From Hirudo medicinalis (taxonomy: Eukaryota > Annelida > Clitellata > Hirudinida > Hirudinidae), in the NCBI GenBank assembly GCA_011800805.1, contig MPNW01000039.1, positions 39,618 to 103,617 of the forward strand: DNA of 64,000 bases, given 5' to 3'. Numbering within the stretch: the first letter of the stretch is position 1; the number at the start of each line of letters is the position of its first letter. The position numbers and the translations under genes are program-made. This document shows, in pieces, positions 13,101 through 32,835 of the stretch. The notes beneath the pieces are model-generated. The model searched no databases and was not told the origin of the DNA. It was given only the letters and a program-made list of their open reading frames with translations.

Positions 13101-16100
13101 GAGAATAGTAACAAACAACATGATAACTGAATGACATTCATTATTGTAATTGTACATTGTACATTTTCATTCAAACTCACCCAAATGGAAAACCGATTAG
13201 CGAAACAATGGACACAACAAAAGTCGGCCATAAACAGCAATAACTGACCACAGGACGTAGTGCTGGGGATGTCCGTTATCGTAGGCAGGCAACCAACAGA
13301 CTTTGGCAGAGTTGAAGGTCGTTCGGGCAGTCAGATTGTACGGCGGACTGTGTGGAGAGGCTGTTTAAGGAAATTGCCGCTTATTTGAGGCAAGAGAAAG
13401 TTATTAGAAATTGATTGTTACTTTAGCAAAAATTTAGAAAAAAAATTATCTCAACGCTAACATAAAAAGTGTTGTAGAACCTGAGGAAATATTACATGAA
13501 TGTTTTGTAATTCTCGGCATAAACATGTAAACAGTCCAAACTAAACGTAGTGCAACTAAATAACAAATACATACCTTAAAATCGCACAACAACAATAATA
13601 ATAATTACAATCATCAAAACTAAAACTTGTAACGATAGCATTGCAATGTAATCTAAAAACCTTCGATGATCAGCAGAGAGGTTGTTATGACGCTGGCAAC
13701 GACATTCTGCGCGACGCACTCGTACTGTCCCTGGTCTTCCTTGGACAGTTGGACCACCGTCAGATTCCCGGCATCGTACAGGGTTTTCGTCTTCCCCGGA
13801 AATGAACCTCCGATCTTTTTGTTTTGTTTTGTGTGGTTTAAAAGGAGCTTTCAGTAAAACTTAGTTCTAGAATAAACACACTTATTTCCACGATTGCTTG
13901 AAACTAAAAACATCTCGAATGAAACAGAAATAGAGACGTACTTTGCGCCAGGAAATTGTCGGTGCAGGTTCACCCACGGCAACGCAAGGCATGGTGACAG
14001 ACTGATTGGCATGACGTTGGTAGATTGGACGAGGCCTCACGAGGAAATAAACAGGAACTGTTCGGGAGTCAATCGATCATTTCGCGTCATTACGTTCATC
14101 ACCATCAACATCACCACAATTACAGTAATCAAGTAGACACCCTGATGAATATTGACTTGAACCATGACAATCGGTCACCATTAATCCATCACCTGTCTAA
14201 GCAAAAGCACCATCAACTGAATAATGTGCGCAGAGGAATTTTTATAAAAAAAAATCATTGCTTACTAAATAAATTCATTCGGCCGTCAATCGAACCCAAA
14301 AGCTGGTCCTTAATTTAGCTGACATTAATTATTGAAAAGTTCATCATCACCCAACCAGCAAAGTTAATGAACAAAACAAAGAACCTTTAACGACAACGTG
14401 GAGAACGGTGAGATGTGCTTGAAAACTCGTCGGAGAGTAAGGCTTGCAAATGTAAAGGCCCTGGTCACTGAATTGAGTTGACCTGATGTATAAGTGTCCT
14501 TGGTGATTGATCTTCATGTGGGTCTGGTTCAGCTGCTGGCCATCCTTGGTCCAGTATACTGCAGTGTTGTCATGGTTGGTTAGGCAGGGAATCCTTGCCA
14601 TTGCCCCCAGCGGGAAATACATCTTGAGGGGGTTCCCATGCAGACGCGGGAAGGAGCCTAACAATGCATGACCAAAAAGCGTGAGGAAAATCAGCAGGTT
14701 CGAAAATTTCCAGTAGAGTATCAGCTTCAAATCCATCTTCTTCGTGCTTTCGTCGCAGCTCCTATTTCATCAACTATCTTGCAACCACGGTCGACATCAA
14801 AAACGGCAAAAACTACCGACCACATGTGACCGGCACGCCATGAACGCGCGCTGTAATAGTCCATCATCACCATGCTGGTAACCATAAATTACACGAGACC
14901 CGAGCCAACGACCGTCGCACGCAGCGAGATATCTTTGCTTGCACGGCACTTGAAATTTTAAAACCCGAACCCGCGTCCTCCAGCTGTCTTCCACATCCGT
15001 CCTCGGAAGTGCACGCTCCAACCGGCTCCATCGTACAATTCACAACCTCGGACGGGTGCCGTGCACGATTCTTAAGCTGGCATAAAGCTCTGTGGAAACA
15101 AACATGGCCACTTTTCATGCGCGCTCCAATCGCCGCTTCCTCGACGGCAATAAAAGCGAACTAATGTTTTTTTTTCAGTTTAGAAAAAAAAAAAAAACAA
15201 ACAAAATGGCGCACAAGAGTCGCGAATGCGCTCATTCGAAGGCGCCGCCAAAATTAAAGAACAAATCCTTTGAAATGGAAATTGAGAGTAAATAAGCAGG
15301 TCCAATTGTAGGAAGATTGGTCAAAAGATGGAGACAGGTTTACAAGAAGCGTGCACGCAAGCTGTTGACCATTGATTGCTCTCTATGCGATGTTGACGAC
15401 CGGAGTGCAGAAATGATTTCAGAACGATTACTAACGACAATTAGCGTTTGGTAGAAGCATTAAAAATTTTTAATCAAAGAAATATTTGCGCAAACGGAGC
15501 AAATTTTCGGCTTTTCAGACGAGTTTGGACGCTTGGGAGTTAGCGATAGATATCCATCGATTTATGGTCCCAGTGGAAGAGGCCTGGCATCTGGCGAATG
15601 AAAAATAAAATCCCAGACGCCGAGCCTAGCAACTCCAAGGAATGCCGGGATCGGGAAGAGATTGCTTGGCCTCTGATGAGTGGAATTAATTTGTCTTCGA
15701 CAAGAATTTTTAAATTAAATTGCAAATTTAAATGCCACAATAGTGACGTCGAGAGAGAGAAATGGCCCTTCAATGAGTCGAGCGAGTGAGAACAACGATT
15801 TGAATATTTTAATGTTTGACTGAGCGCACGTCATAAGATGGAGTCACATGGAGAACATTCCTTTTGCAAAGTTTCATATTTCGGTTGAAATTAAAGAGCT
15901 TCCGCTTTAATGCTCTTAATTTGGATCCGAGTGGATCGTCTGTGCTAGCACCACCCTAACCATCGTCACCATCGTCATCATCATCACCACCACCATCACC
16001 ATCATCATCACCATCATCACCATCGTCATCGTCGTAGTCACAAAGCTTGTCATACTATCCGGCACCGTCGTCTCTTTCATCATCGCACACACTCACGCAA

Positions 16101-19100
16101 GCACACGAACTTCTTCCAGGAATTCGTACGTCACTTGTTTGAGAAGTGTCATGAAATATTGTTTAATTTAATACAAGAAGATTTCCACTAAGAATCCTAT
16201 CGTGAGCGGATATTCGAATGAATGCAATTAGGAAGTGGGAATGTATCCTTACATTGCATTACATGTTCGCATTCTTGTCGCATTTGCTTGAATTTCTTCT
16301 CGGTCTCTCTAATGATGAACTCCGTATAAATGAATATTCTCTGAAGCTGAAAACGACTTTTAACGAGATTTTCCAATTTGTCAACAGTTTCCCCTTCCTA
16401 TTAATCCGAACAGCATTTTAAATCATTTTCTCTGCATCGCATGTAAACATGCAATATTCATCAATTGCGGATTGGGAGCAAAAGATCCCGTCAGGAGCAA
16501 AATAGTTCTCACAAACAAAGGGATTTTTATCAGCCGTGAAAAAGTACTTCTGCTGAATTATAGATGAACGTCCAATTGAAACGTCCTCCCAGAAAAATGA
16601 TCTTTGTTTTTAATTTCTATTGACTTCATTTAAGCTGATGTTCGAGAATTTTTTTAAATTACGCTCTTTTTTTTTTGACTCCTTGGGCGACAGCGTTCGG
16701 TAACCGAAGTTCGGTTCATGAAAAATTCAGTCGTGGCACGAAACGCCATCAACTCCTCCATTTGAAAAACAAACGCAGTTAAACGATGAGAATGTCTTCT
16801 TACTCATCCAGATAACTGACAAGACATCACTCATTGTACCGCGCTTCGTAGTTTTCGATCGGAAAGCAGAGCACGGAAGAAATTTTAAAAGAAAAAATAG
16901 AAGCAACATAGAGATTATCAATGGAACTGAGATTAAAGCAACACGTCCATGGTTCAATGTCTATGTAGCATGAATGGGCAGCATTTTTTAAATTATAGAA
17001 AGCAAGAGAGAGAGAGGGAGAGAACGAGCGGAGGAAGTGAGGGCGTGCCCCGATGTCAATTTATAGAGACCTTGCTTACATCGCTCGTCTTCTAAGGTCG
17101 TTGCACAATTTTCGTTCAATGGGCCGTGAGATGGCCCGAGCGCCTGATAAAAATCCGCTTACTGTGACTGCCTATTCGTCTCTGAATTGTCGAACTGTGA
17201 TTCAAATCAATGGAAAAATATGAGCAGAGAAACCGCCTACTTTCAACGAAGAGGTGGATGTTGTGTGAGGCTTGAGAGGCGAGGTTCTTGAAGACACACG
17301 TGTACATGGCAGTGTCGGAAGATCTGAGGCCAGCGAAAGAAAGTGTAATGGAGTTGTTGGACGAAGCCACGAGCAGTCTGTCCGAGCTTTTGACTTCAAT
17401 CTCGTTCTTGAGCCAAGTTGAAATGTCAACCTGCAAATCTTCTCCGACCTGGCAAAATAAATCCAACTTTTCTCCCTCTTCTGCCTTCACGACGTCCATC
17501 GAAGCATTCTTCAGGATTATCGGAGCTGCATGGAATAATTATAAATACTATTACTTATTATTACTAAGCCCTCATTAGCGTAAAGTTTCTTCCGCCCAAT
17601 CAAAATGATTCAATAGGGAGGCAATAATAATAATAGTGCAATGAAAAAGTTATTGCGCTTTCATAAACATGCATTCGTCCAAAGTTTGGGAAAGCAGAAA
17701 TAAAAAGTTAATTCCGGAATAAAATAGCATCGGGCAATAATATTTCAGTTGCAGGTTTTAATAGAAGCCATTTTAAATTATAATTTTCATTATAATGAAA
17801 TGCGTTTTTAAATTGTGGCCGTTACGTTAAAAAAAGACGCCACATCTCAGTAAATTAACTGGAATAAACCACTCCGTTTATCTCCGCTAAATCGATAATT
17901 TTGCAAACTCCCCATTTTCCTGACAAACTCTCTTGATGGCTTTTCATTTCTTTCCTTCTGAGTACGATTTTTTTTCTCGAAACGTGCAAATAAATGGAGC
18001 ATTTACTTATTCGGAAAAATAAAAAAAATTCAGATTTTAAAAAAACACGTCAGCCTTAATATTTAAAATGGATATTTATCAGGGGACTCCGTGACATCAT
18101 CTCCGGACTAAGGATGTATATCAATGAAGTGCAAAGGTCATTCCAAAACCATAAAGGCCGTTCCGGCATTCCTCGACCCTTTTTATATTCTAAGCCACCT
18201 TCAAAAGAAAAAATTGAAGACCAGTCATTCCAGAAGATAATGAAAGTCATTCCACTGTTCGACACGAGGTTGAAGGAGTTACATTCAAGTGGAACGGTCA
18301 CAAAATCCCCTTTAGCGAGAATAAAATGTGATTATTTTGAAGTAAAAATGTTAACTGGAAAACTGGAAAATTATTTAAAATTCGTTTAATAATAAATTAT
18401 AACATTAGGTTACGTTAAATGTATTTTAAATACGTAAATTAATGACTAAATCTACCAAATGTTATTCACGTATTTAATGCTACTTTGAGAAGCAAGATGA
18501 GCTTCTGAAAGGCTGCTGTGCAAAATTTAAAAAAAAAAAGATGAAATTTCGTTCGCCGCGTTAAATTATGAGACTAATTATGGTGCTCATGCAAAGATTT
18601 TGCTTGTGAATTCCTCCACGAACCAAGGGCAAAGAGAGACACCCAGGATCCATTGCTGGGGACCTCGAAACTTTGGAGGGAAACGACCACACACTCGTAC
18701 CAACCGGTGTCGTCTGCGCGCAGTTGGGAAATGTTAATTGAATTTTTATGGCTGATGCTAATTCTTTCACGGAAGAGCGCGTCGACGTGTGTTGGATGGA
18801 GACCTGTCTTTATCAATATCGGAACTTCCAGGCCTTCCTTTTTCCACATGACCATCATCAACTCGGAACTGACGTTTCTGACTTCAGGGAAGTCGTTGGC
18901 GTCGCAATTGAGTGTAACGCTATCGCCTATTAATCCGTACCTTTTCACCGGCTTCCTGCCGTACGATGCCATTCTGGAAGCTCTGGCAAATCCTGAATAA
19001 ATTAACAATAATTGTGTATTTAATGCAGCATATCAAGAATAGAAACAGCCACTGACCAAAAAGGACAGCTGTATTCGAACATCCATCGTAGAGAATAATC

Positions 19101-19144
19101 CCGGCATATAAAACGGCAAATGTTCGATTAAAATTAAAAAACAT
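10116..19144 (-). CDS. Turtle/IGSF9-like Ig-FN3 transmembrane receptor
   Basis: Thirteen exons in frame, 788 aa: 19144-19057, 18992-18624, 17525-17241, 14657-14385, 14057-13942, 13814-13661, 13360-13249, 12755-12577, 12410-12390, 12333-12184, 12114-11839, 11767-11621, 10312-10116. A leader is followed by Ig1, whose DDTGWYECV and NGSW spacing is typical of the turtle/IGSF9 family, then Ig2 (YTCVF), an Ig with YWTKDGQ, a split Ig (SWRK / GQYECV), two FN3 domains (WLPAYDNG; SWLPPV) separated by an acidic linker, one TM helix (FATLFGVIILVLLLIG) and a short tail ending ETPI, a class I PDZ-ligand form. The family normally has five Ig domains; four are found here. Members guide dendrite and axon development. 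Exon 6 has a weak acceptor tract. An alternative start at 14736 is described separately. A two-gene reading cannot be excluded. Confidence 0.82.
12390..12410 (-). other. 21-nt microexon in the inter-FN3 linker
   Basis: This 21-base exon lies between a TTTCAG acceptor and a perfect AAG|GTATGT donor, and preserves phase 1 on both sides. It adds seven residues (about SHHDDVQ) to the acidic, histidine-rich linker between the two FN3 domains. Skipping it would keep the frame, so it could be alternatively spliced. Confidence 0.6.
14385..14736 (-). CDS. Alternative first exon with signal peptide (short receptor form)
   Basis: Reading upstream of the exon-4 acceptor, the same frame stays open to an ATG at 14736 and gives MDLKLILYWKF followed by NLLIFLTLFGHALLG, a convincing signal peptide directly preceding the Ig domain. 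An in-frame TGA lies 33 bases upstream of that ATG. Sequence just 5' (about 14760-15260) is unusually GC- and CpG-rich for this region, which is promoter-like. A transcript from here would encode leader, two Ig, two FN3, TM and tail. The acceptor at 14658-14659 (TTAG) is also usable, in phase with exon 3, so both forms are possible. Only transcripts can decide. Confidence 0.45.
15961..16036. repeat. (CAT/CAC)n microsatellite in receptor intron 3
   Basis: Interrupted CAT, CAC and CGT triplets inside the long intron of the Ig receptor. No Ig-coding exon was found in this intron on the receptor strand. Confidence 0.8.
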
Positions 19145-20044
19145 TTGACCTTCGATAGAAGAACGCAGAGGTTTTATCGTCCACTCGTTATGAAATTGTA
19201 CATCTTCTCACTACTGGAAAAGCACGGAAATCCAACACACCATCCCGCGAGACCTTCCCGATGGCGTGCAAACGTCCAGCAAGCGATGAGTTACAAGACA
19301 CTATTATTATAGCCCTCTCATTGTTTCCCGTGGTCTTGCAGGTTCCAGCGATCGCACGTCGTCATATTTATTCACTCCGCTATGGAAAGTATATTGCGAA
19401 GGTGCACGACAAGAATGAATCAAACCGCACTGGTTGGAATGCCGACAAAAATGCTCAGGGGATCTCCGCTATGGTGAACTGTACGCCTAAAAAGCGAATG
19501 TCGTCAATCAATCAGTCGGTGAATAGTTGCCAGTCACCAATTGAATAATAGATGCCGGCGACAGTGCTTGTTGAGAACGAGTTTTGCACGAAGACATTTT
19601 AATTTGTGCATATTCTATTAAAAATATCTGAATAATGTAGTTCGTTGCAGATATTTTATAGATATTTTATGAATTTCTCTAATCAATCAATTCATGAAAA
19701 CATCCAAACTCCGGCGTAACCTTCTCTAAAACTTGACAATCCCTTATCCCATAATTATATGCTATTTCAATAATGTCCCAAAAGTATATTTAAGTTTAAT
19801 TAAATTAATTTATTTAATTAAATAACAATATTAGATCGAATCAATTATATTGTTAGCTTTAATACAATTACAACACCTGATTTGATCTAAGTAATATTAA
19901 TTTTGTATTATATTTTTTAAAAACATATTTTCAAATAAGATAAGTTTATAAAAAAAACTTCAGTAAATGTCGGAGATATCGAGAATTGACTGTGGAGGAA
20001 AATAGAGGCGGTCGGATTTTTATGCTATCACGTAAACAAGCAAA
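19145..20044. promoter_or_regulatory. Shared 5' region of two divergent genes
   Basis: The first ATG of the Ig receptor (minus) and the ATG of eIF3f (plus) lie 900 bp apart, head to head. No coding signal lies between them, so the promoters of both genes must fall here or in upstream untranslated exons. I could not place a TATA box or initiator with confidence. Confidence 0.4.
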
Positions 20045-21810
20045 ATGGCGACCGATTCTTCTCGAGGCGTGCTCGGCATGGGATCCAGTCTTTTAGTGGG
20101 TCTTAGTTGCACTGTCCACCCAGTGGTTTTGACGACAATTGTTGACTCGTACGAAAGAAGAAACGAGGATGTTAAAAGAGTCATTGGGACCCTCTTGGGT
20201 AAATTTTCACTAAATATGTTTTCGGTGATGTCTGGAAGACTGAAATGCTCGAGCATTAATTATCTGTTACAAATGTTTATTACACTTAAGCAACTTGTTA
20301 TCATTTTTATTAACATTTGTTGTTATGTAATTATTGTTAAACTACAGGTAACGTCGATAAAGGGGTGGTTGAGATTACCAACTGCTTCACTGTACCTCAC
20401 AACGAGTCCGAAGATGAGGTTTGTGCTTTATTTGTGTAAGCCGCAATTTTTTTAATTACATAACACATACCCTAGTGAAATTATTATGCTCATAATTTTT
20501 ACAATAAGGATGACTGCTTATAAATTTCAGGTAGCTGTTGACATTGAATTTGCCAAAAATATGTATGAATTGCACAAGAAGGTGAACTCTCAGGAAGTCA
20601 TTGTGGGATGGTAATCTTGAATTTTAGCAATAATTAATGTTGATTTAAGAATAATTCCCTTTAATATGAGTAAGGAAATAGATGCCAAAGTGTACTTTAT
20701 GTTTCAGGTACTCCACAGGAAATGACATAATTGAACATTCTGTTCTCATTCATGACTATTACATGAGAGAGTGCAAGAATCCAGTTCACGTGACAGTTGA
20801 TACCACACTGCGCAACCACAGAATGTCCATTAAGGCCTTTGTCAGGTTTGGTCTTAGATATTCTGACATTTGTGCTTCAACTACACAGTTCATGACATTC
20901 CCTGTCAATAATTTGTAATGACATTGATGACTTCTTTTCAGTCTGCAAGTCGGAGTGCCTGAGAAAACACTGGGAAGCATGTTCATACCCATCCCCATTG
21001 AAATTGTCTGTCAGACACAGGAAAGAGTTGGATGTAAGAATTATTCAATGTTTGTTTTTTTAGAAAGATGTTTGATTTTGTGAGCTAACATCTCATGCGT
21101 TGCTTGTTGTGTTTCATGACAGTGAACTACCTCATCAAAAGTCGTGACAAGTCGAGACAAAACATCAAGCTGTCCTCCGACATTTCTCAGCTCTCAGACT
21201 ACTGCAAGGACATGGCCAAGAATCTTGACAATGTCCTCACTTACGTGGATCTCGTTGTGGTTTGTTCAATGTGCTCTTCCCATCGATTGGCCGGAGAAAG
21301 TTTAACTACTGGGACTTTTAATTACAGGAAGGTCACATACCGTCCGATCCTCAGCTCGGCAGAATGCTGATGGAGTTGGTGAACAGTGCATCGATGAGTG
21401 TCCAGGATTTCAACGACATGGTCAACATGAACAAGAAGGTTGGTTGCGATGATTACGACATGAACAATGCATCGGCTCGTGCCGGATCAATGAAATGTCA
21501 TGATGTTCTCGTGTTGTATTGATGCTTTTAGTGGCATTTAAATTCAAATAAGCCCGTTTATAGTTCGGTGCCGTTGCCATAACTCTTTCCACGCCTGACT
21601 TTGAAGACTAGATTTACAATTATTGGATTATGGATCACCTTTCATCGAATGGTGGAAAAACAAATTGAGGAATAAGGATTAGGTTATGGTCCAGCTTTGC
21701 AGAGGTTAATGAGGATGAATTTATATTTGCAGGATCTCCTGATGCTTATGTACCTCAGCAACTTGGCGAAGACCCAATTGTTGATTACAGAGAAATTGAA
21801 CCAACTTTAA
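20045..21810 (+). CDS. eif3f: Eukaryotic translation initiation factor 3 subunit F
   Basis: Eight exons in frame, 286 aa: 20045-20198, 20348-20418, 20531-20610, 20708-20845, 20942-21033, 21123-21259, 21328-21438, 21733-21810. The start [17 protein letters not shown], then [30 protein letters not shown] and MSIKAFVS are diagnostic of eIF3f, an MPN-domain subunit of the eIF3 complex that loads 40S ribosomes with mRNA. The MPN fold covers about residues 15-150. The JAMM zinc ligands are not present as HxH, as expected for this non-catalytic MPN protein. The C-terminal helices end LNQL. The alanine/proline-rich N-terminal extension of vertebrate eIF3f is absent. An AATAAA lies 64 bp after the stop. 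Confidence 0.95.
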
Positions 21811-21856
21811 CAAATTATAGATTATGCCATCTGTGGAGCTGGTGGAGTTCGTAAAG

Positions 21857-21862
21857 TTTATT
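21857..21862 (-). terminator. AATAAA polyadenylation signal of the P-type ATPase
   Basis: TTTATT on the + strand is AATAAA on the minus strand, about 138 bp past the pump stop codon. It lies within 25 bp of the eIF3f signal on the other strand, so the two 3' UTRs overlap. Confidence 0.5.
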
Positions 21863-21873
21863 AGCACTCAAAT

Positions 21874-21879
21874 AATAAA
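21874..21879 (+). terminator. AATAAA polyadenylation signal of eIF3f
   Basis: A canonical AATAAA 64 bp downstream of the eIF3f stop codon, the first good signal in the 3' flank. Confidence 0.65.
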
Positions 21880-21999
21880 ACAAGATTCGTAAAAATAACG
21901 TGTTTTGATCGTCTCCTTAATTCAAACCGTCGAATGGAAAGGTCTGTTAATATTCGCGCCTTCCTTCTTTCTCTTCGAATGCTCTTAGGTAGGGAGGTG

Positions 22000-30096
<8,097 letters not shown>

Positions 30097-30474
30097 TACA
30101 TCTGTTGCAACTGTTGGTCTAAAAACTTGATTAAGTTACCAGCTTATTAAGAAAGCTTCTCGAAGCCATTTTCTTAAAACTCAGCGATATGCTTTCATTT
30201 AGGTATGAACGACCATAACACAGGTATAGCAAACTCACCTGTTTTAAAAGTTAACTTGCATTAAAGTAGTTAGAATAAACTTGTCATGAAGTGGTTTAAC
30301 GTAAAATATTTGAGATTTTATTTTTCGCATAAAATATAAAATAAATGAACATTTTGTTAATTTGCCAATCAAAGAATAAAACTACATAAATGTAGTTCCG
30401 TTGCCAAGCGTTTCAAACTTGTTTATTTTGGCATTTCGCTGCTAAATCCGAGATCTCGGTTATACGGTGAAAAT
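30097..30474. promoter_or_regulatory. Short divergent promoter region, pump and DYDC genes
   Basis: Only 378 bp separate the ATG of the minus-strand ATPase from the ATG of the plus-strand DYDC gene, with no coding potential between. Both promoters must be here unless there are upstream untranslated exons. No core element can be named by eye. Confidence 0.45.
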
Positions 30475-31281
30475 ATGGATTCAGAATATTTGGAGAACAC
30501 TCTTGGAAAAGCATTGACGGAATGTTTGACTGAAGTTTGTCTAAAGAGACCATCGGACCCCATCGAATACATAGCGCTTTGGTTGTACAAACACGATGCG
30601 AATCTTAAATTGGAGGCCGAGGCATGTCAGCATTTGCAATCCAGTTATGTTAACATTAAATGACTATTAAATGGGTTACTTTTAGGAGGCGAAGGAAAAG
30701 GCGGAACTCGATAGATTGCGACGTGAAAAACAACTGGAAAAGGAAAGGCTGGAAAAGCTGTATATGGAGAGTCTGCGACTGGAAGAAGAAGAGAGAGAAC
30801 GCCTAAGAGTAAGTTTATGGCATTAAGGCCTTGCATTCTATGCATTCATTTTAGTTATTTAATAGATTTATCTCTTTCTTTGAAGTTGTTGGAACTTGAA
30901 AGATTGCGGCAATTGGAACTGGAAAGAGCTAGAGAGTTAGAAGAGCAAAGACAAAGAGAAGAATCCAAACCTGCACAAGGTAAATACGCACATTGTCGCA
31001 AGTAAACACCATGGATGTTTGGCAACGGTAAAAAAAACCTCCACTCCACTTAGAACTGAATCAATCGCTTCTATTTGGTTGCGTTTGAAACTTTCTTGGA
31101 ACCCATTTAATATGATTAAATTACTCTTCTGTTTTTATCAGAACCAAGTCCTGAGCCCTCGGAAAATGTCATGATTGAGATTGGAATTAAGACTCATCAA
31201 ACCACATCTCCAGAACCAACAGGAATGAGCTTATCACAAGCCTCTGATGATCTACTTGGAAGCCTTCCTGAAATTCCATAA
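30475..31281 (+). CDS. DPY30-domain-containing protein (DYDC1/2-like), 176 aa
   Basis: Four exons in frame: 30475-30648, 30686-30808, 30886-30979, 31142-31281. The N-terminus MDSEYLENTLGKALTECL with RPSDPIEYIALWLYK (about residues 24-38) is the Dpy-30 motif, a helical hairpin used for dimerisation and docking to helices. It is followed by a long charged coiled coil rich in E, R, K and L (about 55-125) and a Pro/Ser-rich tail. Order and length match vertebrate DYDC1/DYDC2, associated with sperm and axonemal structures such as radial spokes; that role here is inference. Exon 1 could end at other nearby GT sites. An AATAAA at 31316-31321 follows the stop closely. Confidence 0.85.
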
Positions 31282-31315
31282 TTACTTCAAAACATTTATA
31301 TCTTTTATAAGAACA

Positions 31316-31321
31316 AATAAA
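31316..31321 (+). terminator. AATAAA polyadenylation signal of the DYDC gene
   Basis: Canonical AATAAA 35 bp after the stop codon. Confidence 0.7.
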
Positions 31322-32063
31322 TCATTTGTTTAGATCAAATTAATTTAAGAAGATTCCTAAAACTTAATATTACCTATCATTCTTGGATTGCGTTATGGTC
31401 CGCGAATTGGTGAAGGTATTGAGAAGGTGAACTTTATTAGTATGCTTCCGCATCATTGCCGGTTCGAAATATTGAAGCTAGCTGCTTTATAAAGCAATAT
31501 AAATCTAGCAATGGTATGGGGGCCGTCTATGAATTATTTAGTTGCATCAAGAAGGATGCGCCCCACCATTTGTAGGGGATTGCGGGGATGGTAAACTTAT
31601 AACAGTTTATATATTGTCTCCATCGACACTGAAGTCAAATTTAATTACCCATAAAAATACAAAATTATAAAAGATTTATTTAAGAAAAGGGACTGGGATT
31701 CAGTTAGTAATCGAAATATTATTATACCGTAAGTGCCATCAAATATATATTTTATTAAGAATTTACATATATGTAAATATAGATATATCCTATTGGCGTC
31801 GGCAATTATGTAATGTGTCTTAATTATATCTCGTAAAATTTCGTTTCATTTGCATTACTTTTGTAAATTACGTAACTAAGCACATTTGGGTTCTAATATA
31901 ATAATATTAACATCCTCATTTCACAAGTTTTGTCTTGGTAAAAGTCTTGTTAATAAGTATTAATTAACAATTTTCAATTAATGAACCACGCAGAGTTTGA
32001 GCCTTCCTTTGTAGCTGTGATTACAACTAAAATAATCAATTTCCTTTTTTATTCACTTTTATC
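31322..32063. other. Intergenic, no feature seen
   Basis: About 740 bp, AT-rich, with no open frame or structure I can support. Confidence 0.5.
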
Positions 32064-32746
32064 ATGGGAAGGAAGCCAGGTTTGACTAAGGAAGAACAAG
32101 AACAAGTTAAGGAGTTCTGGAAAGCAAAGCAGTCAATAAGAGGAATTGCTAAGGAGTTAGATCGTTCAAGAGCTATCATACACAATTTTTTGAGTGATCC
32201 AGATGCGTATGGCAAAAAGTATGTGGGTGGGAGGCCGAAAAAGCTATCTGAAAGAATCCAGAAACGCCTCATCAAGGAAGCTTCAACAGGAAAATACTCA
32301 TGCAAGCAATTAAAAGAAAAGCTACAACTAGAAGTACACGTGAGGACAGTATCAAACTATCTAAATTCCTTCAAAATGTTATCTCAGAAGAACGACTCTG
32401 CCGTTGGAAGATCCCAAAACAAAGAAAAACGAGGTGAGTTCTAATGTCCTTGCGTTATGTAATGGCTTTGCGTTAGTTTTGTATTCCAATTCACTTTTCT
32501 TCAAATTAATGTAAATTCCAAGTTGTCAGAACCAAAAAGGTAGAAACTAGTGGAACAAGCAAAAGCCAAAAAGATGGAAAACCAGGAAGAAAAGGAAAAA
32601 GAAGACAGAATGGCATGAGGTATCTATGATTATTTGGCAACATTGAAGCAAAGTAGTTCCACCTAAGATTGACTTTTCACCTGATCTTTAAATTTCAATA
32701 TAGTTTACATTACTCGCACTTTACCAGAACTAGATCTCATGACTAA
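32064..32746 (+). CDS. Tc3-like transposase DNA-binding domain, possibly domesticated
   Basis: Exon 1 (32064-32433) starts at the ATG of MGRKPGLTKEEQEQVKEF and encodes a bipartite helix-turn-helix of the Tc1/Tc3 paired type: first HTH (about 8-45, IRGIAKELDRSRAIIHNFL), a GGRPKK minor-groove linker (about 56), then a second HTH (about 62-105, VRTVSNYL). No catalytic DDE domain follows. The frame instead ends at a consensus donor (GAG|GTGAGT) and continues in phase into 32523-32619, which encodes a very basic stretch (KPGRKGKRRQ) like a nuclear-localisation signal. A tentative last exon 32704-32746 gives a stop after about 169 aa. The intact frame and gained introns suggest exaptation. A simple truncated transposon relic remains possible. 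Confidence 0.5.
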
Positions 32747-32835
32747 GACTGGGCCCACTAAAGATCAGAAAATCCGGAACCATCGGGAATGGAATGTCAT
32801 GTCTCCGATGAGTAACTGTTGTCCGAAATCTTAAA
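32704..32835 (+). pseudogene. Degenerate copy of the last DYDC exon
   Basis: The stretch around 32745-32835 resembles the end of DYDC exon 4 (31180-31270). One frame reads PEPSGM, then VSDE-stop-LLSEI, against PEPTGM and ASDDLLGSLPEI in the real gene. It is broken by a stop and frameshifts. It probably reflects a local tandem duplication that decayed. The similarity is short. Confidence 0.4.

Noticed and set aside
15092..15295. 67-codon basic open frame upstream of the internal receptor start
   Set aside because: Low-complexity lysines from a poly-A run and no family. More likely CpG-rich flank than a gene.
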